Part shown: in pieces, positions 1 to 7,159 of the stretch
Layout of the letters: each line of letters starts with the position of its first letter
How positions within the stretch are numbered: position 1 is the first letter of the stretch
Origin: JBBQUP01 sp038212305
GTDB taxonomy: Bacteria > Bacteroidota > Bacteroidia > Bacteroidales > Marinilabiliaceae
NCBI GenBank assembly: GCA_038212305.1
Contig: JBBQUP010000080.1
Coordinates: 1-15,844 of the forward strand
Length of the DNA stretch: 15,844 nucleotides
Direction of reading: 5' to 3'
Notes under the pieces: model-generated
Told to the model about the DNA's origin: nothing
The model's input: only the letters and a program-made list of their open reading frames with translations
The model's database searches: none
Program-made: the position numbers and the translations under genes

Positions 1-106
1 TTTTTGCTAGCCCTGAAGATCATTCTTAATAAATTATGGAATAATCTACTAAGATACTGATTTTCAGGGCTTTATGCAAATATTATATGGCTTGTTTTGC
101 TGATAA

Positions 107-235
107 TCAGATATATATGATATTAAATACCGAAGTATTGAATCTGTTAATCTTATAAATTTCACTCAGCCCAACATATATTCGCATAAGGTTCTTAGCT
201 CGCGCAGTTCATTTCCTTCAGACGAAAAAGACAAT
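107..235 (+). pseudogene. In-frame upstream remnant of the DUF5686 gene
   Basis: This stretch is open in the same frame as the DUF5686 gene and encodes family-like sequence, such as 'YRSIESVNLINFTQPN' and 'HKVLSSRSSSFPSDEKD', matching the usual '...ESIN-x-I-x-F-x-QP-x(4)-EKV-x(2)-RSSG' segment as I remember it. It has no start codon, and two consecutive stop codons (TGA 101-103, TAA 104-106) precede it. An (AT)4 run at 111-118 is a possible slippage site: removing one AT unit would join it to the frame covering 63-110. That frame does not look like the family, so a single slip does not restore a full gene. Positions 1-106 have stops in all three forward frames and show no convincing gene. Confidence 0.55.
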
Positions 236-2215
236 GTGATGGGTTATATTAATGCGAGTTTTTATTCCCCTAAGCTGGATGAAATCATTTCACCATTGGC
301 TCCCAATGCCTTTAGTCACTATAAATACCGATACGAAGGTTATTTTTTTGATGGGAATTTAGCCGTGAATAAAATTAGTGTTATTCCTCGACGAAAGAGT
401 CAGCAACTTGTAAGTGGCACGCTTTATATATTGGATAATTTATGGAGCATTCACTCATTGGATTTTACCAATGAAGCTTTTTGGGGCACTGTTCATTTTA
501 AACAAATATATTCTCCAGTTAAAAGTGGTGCATGGTTTCCAACAACTCATGTAATTGATGTAAAAGCTTCTATTATGGGAGTGAAGGCCAATTTTGCTTA
601 CAATGGATCGGTTAAGTATAACAAGTTGGTATTAAGTGATCAATGGATGAAATCGATACCCAAAGAGGTTGTGGTTGCTGCGGAAAATGTGGTTGAGAAT
701 ACTAAAAGCTCTTTAACTAAAAAAGAGACGAAACTAAAGGCGCTTTTTAAAAAGGATGAGTTTAGTAACCGAGAGGCCATGAAAGTTGCTCGGATGCTCC
801 AAAAAGAGTCGCATCAAAGTCGAGATACATCGTTGGAAGTAATTAATAATTATCAATTTATTCATGTTAAAGACTCAATTGTTCGAGATACTACTTATTG
901 GAATTCGATTCGCCCCATTCCTTTGACAAACAATGAGATAAAAGGATTTGAGATTAAAGATAGCTTGCGTTTAGTGGCGAAACAAAATTTAGCGACTGAT
1001 TCACTTAAAAAAAACAAGGTTGTCTCAAAAATTATTGAAGGAACGTTTTCCGGTCATGAGTTTTTATCAAAAGACTCGACGTGGAGATTTAAGTATAATG
1101 GGCTAATCTCACCTAAAAACATTGGTTTTAATCCAATTCAGGGATTTTGGGTCAAACAGTCTGCAAACCTTAGCTATCAAGTCGATTCGATTCGAAAATG
1201 GGTGGTTGCTCCTTGGATTCAGTATGGCTTTTCATCAAAAAATATAACTGGAGGTGGTGAAGTGTTTTTTTCTTATTCAGGAACTAAACGAGGCCAGCTA
1301 AGATGTATTTTAGGGTCTCAAATTGATGATTTTAACAATCAAAACGGAACTTCAGTTTTTGGGAATACCATTTATAACCTGTTTTTAAAAGAGAATTACA
1401 AAAAGTACTATCAGCGCAATTTTATTGAACTCTCTAATCGGATAGATTTGAGAAATGGATTGGTTTCGTATGTGGCTTTAGATTTTGAAAAGAACGAACG
1501 AGTTGAGAATTCCACAAATTATTCATTTTTTCATACTGCAGATAAATATCCTGCTAATAACCCAGTTTGCACTATCGATGAATCGTTTTTTAATTCAATT
1601 AACGAATCGTCGATAACGGTTAATCTTGCTTATACACCTTACCTTCATTATAAAATGTATAAAGGCAAAAAACAGATGCTCAAATCCAGCTATCCCACTT
1701 TGTCGGCTCAGTTTAAGCAGGCATTTGGAGGTGTTTGGGATGAATCGTCGAAATATACACGATTAAGTTTGATGGTAAATCAAGAAATAGAGTTGAGTTT
1801 TTTCAATAAAATATCCTATTCCGTAAGCTCAGGAAATACTTTCAATGGTAAAAATCTTAATTTTAGCTCATTCAAACACTTTAATACACAGGAGCCACTA
1901 CTCGATTTTCGATCTACAGATAATTCGTTTAGGCTTTTATCTAATTATCAGTATTCCACTCCAACTTGGTGGGTCGACGGTCATTTTAGTTATCAAACAC
2001 CTTATTTAATGATCAAATATTTGCCTTGGTTTAGCGAAAGATTATGGACCGAGAACTTATATTTCAATTATTTATCTGCTCCAAGTATTAAAAACTATTC
2101 CGAGGTTGGATATGGCATCTTTAATCTTTTTCTAATGGGAGAGGCTGGAATTTATGCGGGTTTTGAAGGCTCAAATTTTAAATCCTGGGGAGTAAGGTTG
2201 GCGCTTCATTTTTAA
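236..2215 (+). CDS. DUF5686-family outer-membrane protein, 5'-truncated
   Basis: The product of 659 aa (from a GTG at 236) resembles the middle and C-terminal parts of Bacteroidota DUF5686 / carboxypeptidase-regulatory-like proteins, which are usually over 800 aa with a signal peptide and a CarboxypepD_reg domain first. Family-like stretches are 'FYSPKLDEIISPLAPNAF' (about residues 10-27), 'NKISVIPRR' and 'LYILDNLWSIHSLDF', followed after about residue 310 by a region rich in alternating aromatic strands. The chain ends in '...GVRLALHF', the terminal Phe typical of outer-membrane barrels. Recognisable homology continues upstream in the same frame from about 125 to 235, including 'INFTQPNIYSHKV', but no ATG, GTG or TTG lies there and tandem stops TGA-TAA sit at 101-106. 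No signal peptide or N-terminal domain is encoded. The piece is therefore probably a pseudogene or a frameshifted gene; the 236 start lies inside the domain. No terminator is visible before valS. Family membership is recognised by eye; the function of DUF5686 is not established. Confidence 0.7.
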   Translation: MMGYINASFYSPKLDEIISPLAPNAFSHYKYRYEGYFFDGNLAVNKISVIPRRKSQQLVSGTLYILDNLWSIHSLDFTNEAFWGTVHFKQIYSPVKSGAWFPTTHVIDVKASIMGVKANFAYNGSVKYNKLVLSDQWMKSIPKEVVVAAENVVENTKSSLTKKETKLKALFKKDEFSNREAMKVARMLQKESHQSRDTSLEVINNYQFIHVKDSIVRDTTYWNSIRPIPLTNNEIKGFEIKDSLRLVAKQNLATDSLKKNKVVSKIIEGTFSGHEFLSKDSTWRFKYNGLISPKNIGFNPIQGFWVKQSANLSYQVDSIRKWVVAPWIQYGFSSKNITGGGEVFFSYSGTKRGQLRCILGSQIDDFNNQNGTSVFGNTIYNLFLKENYKKYYQRNFIELSNRIDLRNGLVSYVALDFEKNERVENSTNYSFFHTADKYPANNPVCTIDESFFNSINESSITVNLAYTPYLHYKMYKGKKQMLKSSYPTLSAQFKQAFGGVWDESSKYTRLSLMVNQEIELSFFNKISYSVSSGNTFNGKNLNFSSFKHFNTQEPLLDFRSTDNSFRLLSNYQYSTPTWWVDGHFSYQTPYLMIKYLPWFSERLWTENLYFNYLSAPSIKNYSEVGYGIFNLFLMGEAGIYAGFEGSNFKSWGVRLALHF

Positions 2216-2284
2216 AATCATTTCGAGGATTATTTATGTTGAAGTAAAGTCTCATTGATTGCACGTCAGTTACATGCTTTTTTA

Positions 2285-2292
2285 TATTTTTG
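2285..2292 (+). promoter_or_regulatory. Candidate Bacteroidetes -7 box for valS
   Basis: TATTTTTG fits the Bacteroidetes consensus TAnnTTTG. A TTG at 2259-2261 lies 23 nt upstream, slightly longer than the usual 19-21 nt. The predicted transcript would start near 2297, about 40 nt before the chosen valS ATG. This also argues against the upstream TTG start at 2255, which would lie in the promoter. Confidence 0.4.
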
Positions 2293-2338
2293 CAATCCAA
2301 ATTACTCGAGAACAAAAATATTGAAAATAAATAACCTC

Positions 2339-4966
2339 ATGGAGTCAACAGGAAAATACAATCCGTCGGAATCGGAAAAAAAATGGTATCAGTATTGGAT
2401 GGATAAAGGGTTTTTTAATTCCTTACCCGATGAGCGTGAGCCTTATACCATTGTTATACCGCCGCCGAATGTTACGGGTGTGTTGCACATGGGGCACATG
2501 TTAAACAATACGATTCAGGATATTCTAATTCGCCGTGCCCGTATGCGTGGTTACAATGCTTGTTGGGTTCCAGGAACTGATCATGCCAGTATTGCTACCG
2601 AAGCAAAAGTGGTAAATAAACTAAAAGAACAGGGCATTGATAAAAATACATTGACTCGTGATACGTTTTTAAATCATGCTTGGGAATGGACCGACAAACA
2701 TGGAGGAATAATTCTAGAGCAGCTCAAAAAATTAGGTGCATCGTGTGATTGGAATCGCACCTGTTTTACTATGGATGAAGTTCGTAGTCAGGCTGTTATT
2801 GATGTGTTTGTTGATTTGTACAATAAGGGTTTTATCTACCGTGGTATTCGAATGGTTAACTGGGATCCCAGTGCAAAAACTGCTGTGAGCGATGAAGAGG
2901 TAATTTACAAAGAGGTTCAATCGAAACTATATTATTTGCGTTATCAAATTGAAGGCAGTGCCAATGAATTTGTAACCATAGCAACTACACGTCCCGAAAC
3001 CATTTTAGGCGATACAGCTGTTTGTGTTAATCCCATCGATGATCGATTTAGACATTTAAAAGGCAAGCGCGTATTGGTTCCGCTTATTAATCGCTCCATC
3101 CCAATAATTGAGGATGATTACGTTGATATGGAATTTGGTACAGGTTGTTTGAAAATAACACCAGCTCATGATATTAACGACTATGAGATTGGCATGCGCC
3201 ATCATCTCGAAAGCATAGATATCTTAAACGATAATGGAACATTAAGCGACAAAGCCGGATTGTATATCGGTCTTGATCGTTTTGTCGTACGCAAAACCAT
3301 TGAAGTGGATTTGCAAAAATCAGGAAATCTGGTTAAGGTCGATGAGTATGTGAATAAAGTTGGGTTTTCGGAACGTACCGATGTGCCCATCGAGCCGAAA
3401 TTAAGTACTCAGTGGTTTTTAAAAATGGCCGAACTGGCAAAACCTGCCTTAGATGCCGTTGCTAACGATGAGGTTGAGTTTCATCCCAAGAAATTCAAAA
3501 ACCTTTACCGTCATTGGATGGAAAATGTTAAGGATTGGTGTATCTCTCGTCAGTTGTGGTGGGGTCATCAAATACCTGTTTATTATTTAACTGATGGTTC
3601 TTTTGTGGTGGCAACCACTTCCGAGGAAGCATTGGAACTGGCTCGCAAACAAAGCGGAAATGCGGACTTGCAATTGACCGATTTACGCCAAGATGCCGAT
3701 GTTTTGGACACTTGGGCATCGTCGTGGTTGTGGCCAATTAGTGTGTTCGATGGCTTTCGAAATAAAAAGGAGATCGATTATTATTATCCAACCAACGATT
3801 TAGTTACTGGTCATGATATTATCTTTTTTTGGGTGGCTCGCATGATTATGGCAGGGTACGAATTTAAACAAACCTTCCCGTTTAAAAACGTGTACTTTAC
3901 TGGTATGGTGCGTGATAAGCAAGGACGGAAAATGTCTAAACAATTGGGCAACTCACCCGATCCGCTTGAATTAATTGAGAAATTTGGTGCCGATGGTGTA
4001 CGAGTGGGTATGCTGTTGTGTTCTCCGGCTGGAGGCGATTTAGCTTTTGATGAGAGTTTGCCAGAACAAGGTCGTAATTTCGCCAATAAAATATTTAATG
4101 CTCATCGCTTAATTTCAGGATGGCAAGTAGATAATACGATTGCTCAACCAAAATCATCGGTTTTGGCCATCGAATGGTTTGAGTGCAAACTCAACGAAAC
4201 GGTTGAGATAATGGATGACCATTTCAGTAAATATCGTATTTCTGATGCATTGATGACCATCTATACTGTTTTCTGGCAAGAGTTTTCGGGATGGTATCTC
4301 GAAGCGATTAAACCAGCCTATCAGCAGCCAATTGATGCGAAGACGCTAGATTCAACAGTTAAATATTTTAATTCGTTAATGGAATTGCTGCATCCGTTTA
4401 TGCCTTTTATAACCGAGGACATGTGGCAGCAAACAGCTAAACGCAATGATGGCGAATCGATAATGATAGCAGATTGGCCTGTGTCAAAAGGATTTGATGC
4501 TGATTATTTGACCCAATTCGAACAAACTAAAGAGGTGATCACCGGAATACGAAACATTAGAACAGAAAAGAACATCCCTCAAAAAGATGCGCTTCAACTT
4601 TTTATTTTGAATGCTGATGGCAATTATAACGCTATGTTTGATGAGGTAATTGTTAAACTCACCAATTTATCAGAGTTGACTTTTGTGACTTCAAAGCCCG
4701 ATAATGCATTATCGTTTGTAGTAAAAACCACCGAGTTTTTTATTCCGTTGGAAGAGACCATTAATGTGGAGCAGGAACTAATACGGATGAAAGAGCAATT
4801 GAAGTATAATGAGGATTTTTTAATTTCGGTGATGAAAAAACTTTCGAACGAAAAGTTTGTAAATAGCGCCCCTGTTGATGTGGTTAATAAAGAAAGACAA
4901 AAACAAGCCGATGCGGAAGCCAAAATTCAGATTTTAACAGAGGGAATTGATAGGTTGTTAAAATAG
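2339..4966 (+). CDS. valS: Valine--tRNA ligase (ValRS)
   Basis: Class I aminoacyl-tRNA synthetase that activates valine with ATP and charges tRNA-Val in the cytoplasm, with an editing domain that removes mischarged threonine. The 875-aa product has the usual bacterial length. Visible signatures are 'PPPNVTGVLHMGH' with the HIGH-type motif HMGH at residues 50-53, the editing-domain stretch 'TTRPETILGDTAV', 'DWCISRQLWWGHQIP', the catalytic 'DVLDTWASSWLWP', and 'GRKMSKQLGNSPDP' with the KMSKS motif in the form KMSKQ at 531-535. The last 65 or so residues form the charged ValRS coiled-coil arm. The ATG at 2339 (MESTGKYNPSESEKKWYQYW) was chosen because the protein family begins here; the in-frame TTG at 2255 would add 28 residues without family character and overlaps the predicted promoter. 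The gene ends 21 nt before a strong hairpin terminator and is convergent with nadC. Confidence 0.97.
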   Translation: MESTGKYNPSESEKKWYQYWMDKGFFNSLPDEREPYTIVIPPPNVTGVLHMGHMLNNTIQDILIRRARMRGYNACWVPGTDHASIATEAKVVNKLKEQGIDKNTLTRDTFLNHAWEWTDKHGGIILEQLKKLGASCDWNRTCFTMDEVRSQAVIDVFVDLYNKGFIYRGIRMVNWDPSAKTAVSDEEVIYKEVQSKLYYLRYQIEGSANEFVTIATTRPETILGDTAVCVNPIDDRFRHLKGKRVLVPLINRSIPIIEDDYVDMEFGTGCLKITPAHDINDYEIGMRHHLESIDILNDNGTLSDKAGLYIGLDRFVVRKTIEVDLQKSGNLVKVDEYVNKVGFSERTDVPIEPKLSTQWFLKMAELAKPALDAVANDEVEFHPKKFKNLYRHWMENVKDWCISRQLWWGHQIPVYYLTDGSFVVATTSEEALELARKQSGNADLQLTDLRQDADVLDTWASSWLWPISVFDGFRNKKEIDYYYPTNDLVTGHDIIFFWVARMIMAGYEFKQTFPFKNVYFTGMVRDKQGRKMSKQLGNSPDPLELIEKFGADGVRVGMLLCSPAGGDLAFDESLPEQGRNFANKIFNAHRLISGWQVDNTIAQPKSSVLAIEWFECKLNETVEIMDDHFSKYRISDALMTIYTVFWQEFSGWYLEAIKPAYQQPIDAKTLDSTVKYFNSLMELLHPFMPFITEDMWQQTAKRNDGESIMIADWPVSKGFDADYLTQFEQTKEVITGIRNIRTEKNIPQKDALQLFILNADGNYNAMFDEVIVKLTNLSELTFVTSKPDNALSFVVKTTEFFIPLEETINVEQELIRMKEQLKYNEDFLISVMKKLSNEKFVNSAPVDVVNKERQKQADAEAKIQILTEGIDRLLK

Positions 4967-4987
4967 TATCGAAAATAAATGAAAATA

Positions 4988-5021
4988 AAAAGAGGATGGT
5001 TGAAATTGGCCATCCTCTTTT
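4988..5021. terminator. Bidirectional terminator between valS and nadC
   Basis: A perfect 12-bp stem (AAAAGAGGATGG at 4988-4999, CCATCCTCTTTT at 5010-5021) closes a 10-nt loop. The A-rich left flank and T-rich right end make it usable in both directions. It lies between the two convergent genes, 21 nt after the valS stop and 23 nt after the nadC stop. Confidence 0.88.
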
Positions 5022-5044
5022 GCAATATATTCGATACCAAATTG

Positions 5045-5887
5045 TCACACAGCTTTTAAGCTTAAATCCAAACTTTTAACATGGTGAGTCAATGCGCCAA
5101 CGCTTACGAAATTAACCCCACATTCGGCGTAGCCTCTAATGGTATCTAAGGTTATATTTCCAGATGATTCTGTTGTGAAGCGATGATTTATTAATTCTGT
5201 AGCTTTCTGAGTATCTTCAATAGAGAAATTATCAAGCATAATACGATCAACATTTCCATATTCTAAAACCTCACTTAACTCTTTAAGATTTCTGACTTCA
5301 ATTTCTATCTGCAAATCTTTGTCCAAGTCTTTTAAATAGCTGCGAGCTGCCGATATGGCTTCTTTTATTCCTCCAGCGAAATCAATATGATTATCTTTCA
5401 GCATAATCATATCATATAAACCCATACGATGATTAACACCACCACCAATTCGAACTGCTTCTTTTTCAAGAAGACGAACACATGGCGTTGTTTTTCGTGT
5501 GTCCAGAACTTTGGTTTTAGTCCCCTCTAATTTTCGAACATATTTTTGAGTTTCAGTAGCAATGCCACTCATGCGCTGCATAACATTCAACAGTAAGCGT
5601 TCCGTTTTTAAAAGCGAATGCACTTTCCCTTCAATAGTTAAAATAATGTCGCCTGGCTTAACAAATGTTCCATCCTTAATAAAATATTCAATCTTCGAAA
5701 AAGGATCAAAGCGTTTAATTATATAGTCGCTAATTTCAACACCAGCAATAATCCCAGCTTCTTTAACAATTAATTGCACTTTTCCTTTTTGCCCTTCAGG
5801 TATGCATGATAATGAGGAGTGGTCGCCATCGCCAACATCTTCTTGTATTGAGAGATCAATTATTTTAGCCAGTACTTCTTTATTCAT
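5045..5887 (-). CDS. nadC: Nicotinate-nucleotide pyrophosphorylase (carboxylating), quinolinate phosphoribosyltransferase
   Basis: Converts quinolinate and PRPP to nicotinate mononucleotide, CO2 and PPi, the last step of de novo NAD precursor synthesis; cytoplasmic. The 280-aa product matches the family length. Visible motifs are 'EDVGDGDHSS' near the N terminus, 'ERLLLNVMQRMSGIAT', the active-site stretch 'DTRKTTPCVRLLEKEAV' followed by 'GGGVNHRMGL' and 'MLKDNHI', 'IEIEVRNL', 'DRIMLDNFS', 'ESSGNI' and the phosphate-binding 'VSVGALTH'. The start is taken at MNKEVLAKIIDLSIQED (ATG 5887-5885). A 27-residue upstream extension is possible but is only the neighbouring gene's sequence read in another frame. 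The start overlaps the stop of the upstream DUF4783 gene by 8 nt (ATGAATAA), so translation is probably coupled. No nadA or nadB is in the window. Confidence 0.96.
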   Translation of the reverse strand: MNKEVLAKIIDLSIQEDVGDGDHSSLSCIPEGQKGKVQLIVKEAGIIAGVEISDYIIKRFDPFSKIEYFIKDGTFVKPGDIILTIEGKVHSLLKTERLLLNVMQRMSGIATETQKYVRKLEGTKTKVLDTRKTTPCVRLLEKEAVRIGGGVNHRMGLYDMIMLKDNHIDFAGGIKEAISAARSYLKDLDKDLQIEIEVRNLKELSEVLEYGNVDRIMLDNFSIEDTQKATELINHRFTTESSGNITLDTIRGYAECGVNFVSVGALTHHVKSLDLSLKAV

Positions 5888-6278
5888 CTTGTTTCTCAAT
5901 CCTAATTTGGTGAATAAGTGTGCTGCCCGATGTCTCTTTCGAAAGGAAATAGATTCTGAAATTTTCACCTCGCGATGAGTACTTTCCTATTGCAAACGAA
6001 GAATTGTCGCGTTCTCCTTGATGCAAAATTTTAAAATCAACCACCGGATTGTTTATAAAAAAAGTCTTAAGCACTTGTTCGGCTTGAGCTTTACTATATA
6101 CGCCTGAATTTCCGGGCTGAATTATTTCAACCTTATCGTTGAAATAATTTGCTAAAACTCGGCTATCTCCCGATTTTGTTGCTTTTATAATTTCATCGGG
6201 GAACGTATTGCTTTGAGCAGACACTTTAAATAAAGCAATGCTAAGCATTAAAACTATAATTGTAGTCGTGAATTTCAT
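5880..6278 (-). CDS. Exported DUF4783-family protein
   Basis: A small secreted protein of 132 aa. The N terminus (MKFTTTIIVLMLSIALFKVSA, then QSN) is a clear Sec signal peptide with a likely cleavage after VSA at about residue 21, so the mature protein should be periplasmic or surface-exposed. The remainder, with 'PDEIIKATKSGDSRVLANYFND', 'VEIIQPGNSGVYSKAQAEQVL' and 'FFINNPVVDFKILHQGERD', matches the Bacteroidota DUF4783 family, which I believe has an SnoaL/NTF2-like cone fold. No catalytic residues are known to me. It overlaps nadC by 8 nt at its 3' end and is probably in the same transcript, an association I recall from other Bacteroidota genomes; the functional link to NAD synthesis is unknown. 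It is preceded by a candidate promoter about 110 nt upstream. Confidence 0.85.
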   Translation of the reverse strand: MKFTTTIIVLMLSIALFKVSAQSNTFPDEIIKATKSGDSRVLANYFNDKVEIIQPGNSGVYSKAQAEQVLKTFFINNPVVDFKILHQGERDNSSFAIGKYSSRGENFRIYFLSKETSGSTLIHQIRIEKQDE

Positions 6279-6390
6279 TAGTTTTTTATTTGTTGAATCA
6301 TATTTTTGTCGAATACTTTATGATAAGAATATTTTAATATCCTCTGCATCTTTAATTCTAATTTAAACAGTCTATAATTCTTATGAAGTA

Positions 6391-6420
6391 CAAAATTAAA
6401 AAAGAATCTATCATTCCCAA
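6391..6420 (-). promoter_or_regulatory. Candidate promoter of the DUF4783-nadC operon
   Basis: On the minus strand, TTG (6420-6418), 19 nt, then TAATTTTG (6398-6391) fit the Bacteroidetes -33/-7 arrangement (TTG, 19-21 nt, TAnnTTTG). The resulting leader would be about 105 nt. The match is by eye only; such boxes occur by chance in AT-rich DNA. Confidence 0.4.
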
Positions 6421-6518
6421 TTTCTCATCTTACAAGATAATCATTTATGTAATTAGTCCGTGTTTTTCGTCACTTTAACTTTAAGTTAAGAAATCCTTTC
6501 GCAAATACTGAACCATAT

Positions 6519-6526
6519 TATATTTG
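6519..6526 (+). promoter_or_regulatory. Candidate -7 box for the rlmH-kinase operon
   Basis: TATATTTG matches TAnnTTTG on the plus strand. The upstream partner is poor: a TTTC at 6497-6500, 18 nt away, replaces the expected TTTG. It would give a leader of about 150 nt before the rlmH ATG. Confidence 0.3.
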
Positions 6527-6682
6527 TTAAGCAATTATTTTATAATTTGCATTCAGTATTAAAAAAAGAGTTTGGATATTTATAGATTATTCCCAAGGAT
6601 TAAGAAATAAAACGACTTAACTAAGTCCTGTAAATCAGTCTTGTGTCTTGATACTTAAATGTTGATACTAATTTATATAGCA

Positions 6683-7159
6683 ATGAAAGTGACTTTGATG
6701 TGGATTGGAAAAACAATTGAAAAATACTTGCAAGAAGGTGAGAGTAATTATGTTGGTCGATTGAGTCATTACTTAAATTTCGAATTGAGAGAAATACCAG
6801 CTATCAAAAACACCAAAGGATTATCAGAACTTCAGATAAAGCAAAAAGAAGGCGAATTGATTGTTGCCAACCTTCAGATGGGTGATTTTATTGTTCTTTT
6901 AGACGAAAATGGAAAGAAATTCTCGTCTGTTGAGTTCTCGAATTGGATACAAAAACAGTTTTTAGTTTCTTCATTTAAACGAATTGTTTTTGTTATTGGA
7001 GGTGCTTATGGATTTGATGATGTGGTATATCAAAGAGCAGGGTTGAAACTTTCGTTGTCGGAAATGACTTTTTCACATCAAATGGTTCGACTCATTTTTT
7101 TAGAACAACTTTATAGAGCTATGACTATTATTAAAGGAGAACCTTATCATCATGTATAA
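6683..7159 (+). CDS. rlmH: 23S rRNA (pseudouridine-1915-N3)-methyltransferase RlmH
   Basis: A SPOUT-class SAM-dependent methyltransferase that methylates N3 of pseudouridine 1915 in helix 69 of 23S rRNA on assembled 70S ribosomes. From the ATG at 6683 the product is 158 aa, the normal RlmH length. It opens with 'MKVTLMWIGKT', has 'GDFIVLLDENGKKFSSVEFSNWI' in the middle, and carries the knotted SAM-binding motif 'VIGGAYGF' (GGAYGF at residues 106-111), then 'LSLSEMTFSHQMVRLIFLEQLYRA' and the characteristic C-terminal 'GEPYHH'. An ATG 24 nt upstream (6659) would add eight hydrophobic residues not found in the family, so it was not chosen. The stop overlaps the start of the following histidine kinase gene by 8 nt (ATGTATAA), implying one transcript and probably translational coupling. 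Confidence 0.96.
   Translation: MKVTLMWIGKTIEKYLQEGESNYVGRLSHYLNFELREIPAIKNTKGLSELQIKQKEGELIVANLQMGDFIVLLDENGKKFSSVEFSNWIQKQFLVSSFKRIVFVIGGAYGFDDVVYQRAGLKLSLSEMTFSHQMVRLIFLEQLYRAMTIIKGEPYHHV

Larger units (their letters stand above)
6279..6682. other. Divergent intergenic region between DUF4783-nadC and rlmH
   Basis: About 400 bp of AT-rich DNA with no gene on either strand. It contains a candidate minus-strand promoter at 6391-6420 and a candidate plus-strand -7 box at 6519-6526. I see no strong hairpin, repeat or riboswitch-like structure in it. Confidence 0.6.

Noticed and set aside
2255..2338. N-terminal extension of valS from a TTG codon at 2255
   Set aside because: The added 28 residues are unlike ValRS and overlap a candidate promoter; ATG at 2339 gives the normal N terminus.
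5888..5968. 27-residue upstream extension of nadC
   Set aside because: It lies entirely within the coding region of the DUF4783 gene in another frame and has no family match; ATG at 5887 gives the standard start.
6301..6308. Plus-strand TATTTTTG as an rlmH promoter
   Set aside because: No TTG at 19-21 nt upstream, and it would leave a leader of nearly 400 nt; likely chance.
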